From Cohnella cholangitidis (lineage in GTDB: Bacteria > Bacillota > Bacilli > Paenibacillales > Paenibacillaceae): a stretch of 64,000 nucleotides of DNA. Of this stretch, positions 60,328-64,000 are shown one piece after another. The notes beneath the pieces are model-generated. The model ran no database searches. It was not told where the DNA came from and saw only the letters and a list, made by a program, of their open reading frames with translations. The DNA lies in NCBI RefSeq assembly GCF_014107495.1, contig NZ_CP041969.1, forward strand, positions 4,637,501 through 4,701,500. The letters run 5' to 3'. The position numbers and the translations under genes are program-made. Each line of letters starts with the position of its first letter. Position 1 is the first letter of the stretch.

Positions 60328-61212
60328 ATGGCAGATGAGAAAGTATTGTTAGTCGACGGGATGGCTTTGCTGTTCCGGGGATATTACGCCAATTCCTATG
60401 GAGGGTATATCCGAAAGACGAAAGCGGGCTTGCCGACGAACGCCGTATACGGCTTCGTCAAGTATTTGCTGGACGCTTGCAAGACGTTTAATCCAACGCA
60501 CATCGTCTGTTGTTGGGATATGGGGAGCAAAACGTTCCGGACGGAGAAATTCGCGGATTACAAAGGCAATCGCCCGGAAGCTCCCGCGGATTTGATCCCG
60601 CAATTCGATCTCGTGAAAGAAGTCGTTAGCGGCTTGAATATTCCGAATATCGGCATCGTCGGTTACGAGGCGGACGATTGCATCGGCACATTATCCAAGC
60701 AGCTAAGCACGCATTTGGATGTGCTCGTGCTGACCGGAGATCACGACATGCTCCAACTGGTCGACGAACGGGTGCAGGTCGTGATCATGAAAAAAGGACC
60801 TTCCAACTACGCGGTTTACGATTCCGTGAAGCTGCTGGAAGAAAAGCGATTGACCGCCAAGCAGTTTATCGACCTGAAGGGCCTTATCGGCGACACTTCG
60901 GACAATTATCCGGGCGTCAAAGGGATCGGGGAGAAGACGGCGACGAAGCTGCTGGTCGAATACCTATCGATCGACGGCATTCTCGACAATCTCCATCAGT
61001 TGCCCAAAGGCATTAAAGCGAAGATCGAAGCCGACCTGGACATGCTGCACCTTTGCCGCGAGCTGGCCACGATTACGTGCGACGCGCCGGTTGCTTGTTT
61101 GCCGGACGAGTGTCTCTGGCGGCCCGATCAAGCCCAAATCGCTTCGTTATTCGAGCAGCTTGAATTCAGCAGTTTAGTGAAAGAAGTAAACCGATTAATC
61201 GCGGTATCCTAA
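60328..61212 (+). CDS. stand-alone 5'-3' exonuclease (YpcP-like)
   Basis: This 294-residue FEN-type nuclease equals the 5' nuclease domain of DNA polymerase I without the polymerase. Metal ligands are in LLVDGMALLFRGYYA, VCCWDMGSKTFRTEKFADYKGNR, GYEADDCIGTLS, LTGDHDMLQLV and LIGDTSDNYPGVKGIGEKTATKLL (helix-hairpin-helix). AGGGGGAG precedes ATG 60328; an open frame from 60274 lies in the previous gene. In Bacillus such enzymes help remove RNA primers. Confidence 0.92.
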   Translation: MADEKVLLVDGMALLFRGYYANSYGGYIRKTKAGLPTNAVYGFVKYLLDACKTFNPTHIVCCWDMGSKTFRTEKFADYKGNRPEAPADLIPQFDLVKEVVSGLNIPNIGIVGYEADDCIGTLSKQLSTHLDVLVLTGDHDMLQLVDERVQVVIMKKGPSNYAVYDSVKLLEEKRLTAKQFIDLKGLIGDTSDNYPGVKGIGEKTATKLLVEYLSIDGILDNLHQLPKGIKAKIEADLDMLHLCRELATITCDAPVACLPDECLWRPDQAQIASLFEQLEFSSLVKEVNRLIAVS

Positions 61213-61236
61213 TCTTATATACTTGAATACGCAATG

Positions 61237-61270
61237 AAACCGGAGGACGATGTCTGCCTCCGGTTTTTTT
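61237..61270 (+). terminator. terminator after the exonuclease gene
   Basis: AAACCGGAGG pairs with CCTCCGGTTT over a ten-base loop and is followed by seven T residues. Confidence 0.93.
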
Positions 61271-61308
61271 GACGTTTTGGACAAACTCAAAAAAAATTTT
61301 TTTCGCGA

Positions 61309-61324
61309 ATGAGCGCTCGCTCAT
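61309..61324. promoter_or_regulatory. perfect 16-bp palindrome, TetR-type operator look-alike
   Basis: ATGAGCG-CT-CGCTCAT resembles operators of TetR-family regulators. It lies after an A8T7 tract, but no regulator gene or promoter-driven gene follows on the plus strand; only the IS3-like remnant is near. Confidence 0.5.
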
Positions 61325-61384
61325 GCGTTGGGTACGCCTTTCGTCAGCAACATGCATTGGACACGAAAGAGCGAAAAATAAGTT

Positions 61385-61969
61385 TTAATGATACCCTCCG
61401 AACACGTCCATCCAACCGTTTTGAATTTTTAGTTTGGATACTTCGGATTCGCGGGACGGCTTGCGTTGATCCGCGCTTAACCCGGCGAAGAGGTAAAGCG
61501 GCAGCTGCCTCATCTCGCTTAGAGGGTCTATGAATTTGGATTTGCGGGAAGACGAATGGTTCATTTGATAATAGAGGGTGGAGCGGCTGAGTCCGAGGAG
61601 GGCGGTTTGCGTTCGAATAGGTAGGTTCGTCTCGTCTTTGTTGACGAACTCGTTGCGGTCTTCCTTGGATAATCTCGAGATCGTCGCTTGCTTCAACCAG
61701 TCGAGCTGCAGGTTCAGCTTGTCGATTTCGGCTTGCATTTCTTCGATCTTTTGCTCGTACGAGGACTTAAGCTTCTCCGTTTTTTTATGGTCGTTCTCGA
61801 ACAGCTTAGCTAGATTTTGTACGGCGTGATTTCTCCACCGGGTCAGGACAAGAGGATGTATGCGATGCTCTTCCGCCAGTTCGGCGATGCTGATTGGTTC
61901 CTCTAGAAGCTTGGATATAATGAGCGCTTTCTGACTGGGCGTGAACCTTCTGCGGGTAGTAGTCGCCAT
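61385..61969 (-). pseudogene. IS3-like transposase remnant (OrfA fused to start of OrfB)
   Basis: The first 95 residues are an IS3-type OrfA: HTH (RRRFTPSQKALIISKLLEEPISIAELAEEHRIHPLVLTRWRNHAVQ) and a leucine-zipper-like coiled coil. They continue directly into the beginning of OrfB (LPIRTQTALLGLSRSTLYYQM). After about residue 140 the sequence no longer resembles the integrase core and stops at 194, so the DDE catalytic part is missing. AGGAAGATATAAAT precedes ATG 61969. It should not transpose; a domesticated DNA-binding role cannot be excluded. Confidence 0.75.
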
Positions 61970-62080
61970 ATTTATATCTTCCTTTCCGTGGTCCGAATTT
62001 CATCTTTTTCGTTGACTCGCGGGCTCATTTTTAACCTCATTTTAGTGCATGTCCGAGCAAAGTTCAAGCATTAATCCTAC

Positions 62081-62115
62081 TTGACACATAGGAATTAAGT
62101 GGATTAAGATTCCTA
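62081..62115 (+). promoter_or_regulatory. promoter with internal inverted repeat before the ABC importer
   Basis: TTGACA at 62081 and TAAGAT at 62105 with an 18-base spacer. TAGGAAT (62089-62095) and ATTCCTA (62109-62115) are perfect inverted repeats around the -10, a likely repressor site. The remaining 61970-62221 sequence shows nothing else I can name. Confidence 0.6.
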
Positions 62116-62221
62116 ATATCCTGCGGCGATACATCGTCGTTTAGGGACGCAATGCTGACCAGACAAACTGGAAGACTGTTGACTATAACTAACGCAGTTG
62201 TCGGCAAGGAGTGGTGCGCAA

Positions 62222-62974
62222 GTGGAAGTTCTAGGGCTGAACAATGTTTCGAAGACGTACCGGAACGGAACGATAGCCGTTCAAGAAGCGAATCTAAGCA
62301 TTCATGAAGGAGAATTCGTCTCTTTCGTCGGTCCGTCGGGTTGCGGGAAATCTACGATATTCCGCATGTCGGCCGGGTTATCGAGCCCGACCTCGGGACA
62401 AATCGGGATTCTCGGAGGAACGCCCGAGCAAGCAAGGAGAAGCAATTCGATATCTTGCGTGTTCCAAGAGGCGACGCTCCTGCCTTGGGTTTCCGTTAGA
62501 GATAATATCGCGCTGCCTTTGCAGCTTAGGAAGCAACCTCGTAAACGGCAGTTGGAAGAAGCGGAGCGGGTATTGCAGTTAGTAGGCTTGCAAGATTACG
62601 CGAAGGCGTTGCCGCGCGAGCTTTCCGGCGGGATGAAGATGCGCGTGTCGATCGCCAGGGCGTTGGTAGCCAAACCCCGGATTTTGTTCATGGACGAACC
62701 GTTCGGCGCTCTGGATGAAATCACGAGACAGACGCTTCAAGAGGAACTGCTGACGATCTGGCAGAAAACCGAGCGAATGACGATCCTGTTCGTCACGCAC
62801 AATGCGTTCGAGGCGGTTTACTTGTCCAATCGCATCATGGTCATGACTCCTCGGCCGGGCCGCATTTCCAATGAGATTTCGATTGACGTTCCGTATCCGC
62901 GCGGGGAAAGGTTTCGCGAGCTTCCAGATTTCAGCCGATACGTCAGTCTTGTCAGCGAATCGTTAAGACATTGA
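62222..62974 (+). CDS. ABC importer ATPase, nitrate/sulfonate/taurine type
   Basis: This 250-residue ATPase has Walker A VGPSGCGKSTIFR, the Q-loop VFQEATLLPWVSVRDNIALPL, signature ELSGGMKMRVSIARAL, Walker B ILFMDEPFGALDEITR and the switch His in FVTHNAFEAVYLSNRIMVM. PGRI after it is typical of the SsuB/TauB/ThiZ group. GTG 62222 has AAGGAG ten bases upstream. It is followed by its permease and a lipoprotein, giving a complete importer. Confidence 0.92.
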   Translation: MEVLGLNNVSKTYRNGTIAVQEANLSIHEGEFVSFVGPSGCGKSTIFRMSAGLSSPTSGQIGILGGTPEQARRSNSISCVFQEATLLPWVSVRDNIALPLQLRKQPRKRQLEEAERVLQLVGLQDYAKALPRELSGGMKMRVSIARALVAKPRILFMDEPFGALDEITRQTLQEELLTIWQKTERMTILFVTHNAFEAVYLSNRIMVMTPRPGRISNEISIDVPYPRGERFRELPDFSRYVSLVSESLRH

Positions 62975-63028
62975 CTACCGATCCGATCGTCACTCATGAA
63001 CATTCCACGCGAAAGGAGGCTGTTCCTT

Positions 63029-63829
63029 ATGAACTCTCTTAGATCCGGTACGCTGAACCGTTATCTGCCGCCGATAGCCGCATTCGTGCTTTTCGTCGGT
63101 TTATGGCAGCTCGTCGTCGGGCAGGCCGGAATCCCGGCATACTTATTGCCTAAGCCTTCCGACATCGCCGAAGCCGTCGCCGCCAACTGGAGAAGCTTGC
63201 TCGGCTCGGTATATACGACGACTCTCGAAACGATCTTAGGCTTTCTGTTCTCGGTAGTCGGCGGCGTGCTCGGGGCAATCCTATTGGCGAGCTCCAAAAT
63301 GATAGAGAGAAGCATTTATCCGTACGCAATCGTCTTGCAGACGATTCCGATCGTAGCGGTCGCTCCCATCATCGTCATTTGGTTCGACGCGGGGTTAAGG
63401 TCGATCGTGATCATCGCTTTCCTGATCGGATTTTGTCCGATGCTATCGAACACGCTGATCGGACTGAACTCGACGGATCAGAACCTGAAGAACTTATTCC
63501 ATCTCTATAACGCGTCGAAGTGGCAGACGATGTGGAAACTGCGCATCCCGGCTGCGCTTCCCTACATCGTAGGGGGACTGAAAATCTCGTGTTCCCTATG
63601 CGTCATCGGCGCGATCGTCGGAGAGTACGTCGCCGGCGTAGGCGGCGGCCAGGGAGGCTTAGGCTATGCGATCACTTACGCGGCGATGCGTATCCAGACG
63701 CCCTATTTGTTCGCTTGCGGGCTCATGGCCTCGCTTCTCGGCATCGCTTTCTACCAACTCGTAAGTTATCTTTCCCGGAAGCTTCTCGGCTCTTGGCATG
63801 AATCAGAGCTGAGGACGGATATCGATTAA
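63029..63829 (+). CDS. ABC importer permease, nitrate/sulfonate/taurine type
   Basis: This 266-residue permease has about six membrane helices and the EAA-like loop LFHLYNASKWQTMWKLRIPAALPYIVGGLKI, which contacts the ATPase. PAYLLPKPSDIAEAV near the N terminus is typical of SsuC/ThiX permeases. ATG 63029 follows AAAGGAGG; an in-frame ATG at 62996 is upstream of that site. Substrates of this group include sulfonates, nitrate and pyrimidine precursors of thiamine. Confidence 0.92.
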   Translation: MNSLRSGTLNRYLPPIAAFVLFVGLWQLVVGQAGIPAYLLPKPSDIAEAVAANWRSLLGSVYTTTLETILGFLFSVVGGVLGAILLASSKMIERSIYPYAIVLQTIPIVAVAPIIVIWFDAGLRSIVIIAFLIGFCPMLSNTLIGLNSTDQNLKNLFHLYNASKWQTMWKLRIPAALPYIVGGLKISCSLCVIGAIVGEYVAGVGGGQGGLGYAITYAAMRIQTPYLFACGLMASLLGIAFYQLVSYLSRKLLGSWHESELRTDID

Positions 63830-63863
63830 TCTTAAATTCCCCCATTCGAAGGATAGATGAGAA

Positions 63864-64000
63864 ATGAAAAAAACTCCGATTCAATTCGTCGCAATCATGA
63901 TATTGGCAATCGTTGTCGTTGCCGGATGCGGCAAAAACTCGAACTCGAACTCGAAAGATACGGCCGCCGCCCCGGCATCCGCGTCTTCGTCTTCGCAGGC
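63864..64000 (+). CDS. substrate-binding lipoprotein of the ABC importer (cut by window end)
   Basis: The visible 45 residues are a type II signal peptide (MKKTPIQFVAIMILAIVVV, then AGC with the lipidated Cys at 22) and a disordered Asn/Ser/Ala linker. By position it is the binding protein of the preceding ATPase and permease. The ligand-binding domain lies beyond the window, so the substrate cannot be read. Confidence 0.82.
   Translation, partial: MKKTPIQFVAIMILAIVVVAGCGKNSNSNSKDTAAAPASASSSSQ

Overview
The window looks like chromosome of an endospore-forming Gram-positive bacterium of the Paenibacillaceae (Cohnella or Paenibacillus type). Supporting signs are the gene content (SigI/RsgI pair, a KinB-like soluble sensor kinase, a Spo0E-like phosphatase, CotF-type coat proteins, alaR-alaT, ycnJ/ycnI-type copper genes, pheST-zapA-mutS2 order), strong AGGAGG ribosome binding sites, sigma-A promoters, many intrinsic terminators, a T-box and a cobalamin riboswitch. 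The organism is inferred from genes only; no rRNA or tRNA gene was seen.

Layout: 0-3.4 kb ilvB-ilvN-ilvC; 3.5-7.1 kb a tight operon of a YugO-like potassium channel, an unknown protein, a YgiB-like lipoprotein, a glutathionylspermidine-synthase-like ATP-grasp enzyme and a DUF350 membrane protein; 7.2-11.3 kb leuA, an aminotransferase and leuB; 11.4-19.7 kb peroxiredoxin, sigI-rsgI, a PAS histidine kinase, leucyl aminopeptidase, an MFS carrier and a YuiH-like molybdoenzyme; 19.8-24.7 kb an Rrf2 regulator with its NmrA-like oxidoreductase and small conserved genes; 24.7-32.8 kb an MMPL transporter, 5-oxoprolinase genes (pxpBC fusion and pxpA), a GGDEF-EAL protein and a gamma-glutamylcyclotransferase-like protein; 32.9-35.6 kb metE behind a cobalamin riboswitch; 35.7-39.7 kb a CopC-CopD / two-component / YcnI copper cluster; 39.8-46.4 kb T-box, pheS-pheT and a giant ZapA coiled-coil protein; 46.5-48.1 kb an IS1182-like element; 48.1-53.5 kb a CuA-type lipoprotein, a holin-like membrane protein, mutS2, a second DUF350 locus and cysK; 53.6-57.8 kb coat proteins, alaR-alaT, a Spo0E-like gene and two cobalamin genes; 57.8-61.2 kb pseudouridine synthase, YusI-like protein, aminotransferase and 5'-3' exonuclease; 61.3-64 kb an IS3-like remnant and a nitrate/sulfonate-type ABC importer running off the edge.

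The genes fit a prototroph: branched-chain amino acids, leucine, methionine, cysteine and alanine synthesis are all present. Cobalamin links distant parts: metE is under a B12 riboswitch while cobU-like and pduO-type genes make the coenzyme. Copper handling is concentrated in the ycnJ-like cluster and the CuA lipoprotein.

Six otherwise intact genes carry single-base frameshifts (ilvN twice, ilvC, metE twice, cysK, alaR and a glutamine amidotransferase remnant), all explained by one missing base, mostly within G/C runs. I read most of these as residual sequencing or assembly errors. The most interesting biology is (a) the channel / lipoprotein / ATP-grasp / DUF350 operon with a second DUF350 locus at 51.5 kb, (b) ZapA fused to about 35 eleven-residue coiled-coil repeats, (c) an IS whose 23-bp target duplication is a complete bidirectional terminator, and (d) a two-component system inside the ycnJ-ycnI copper cluster.
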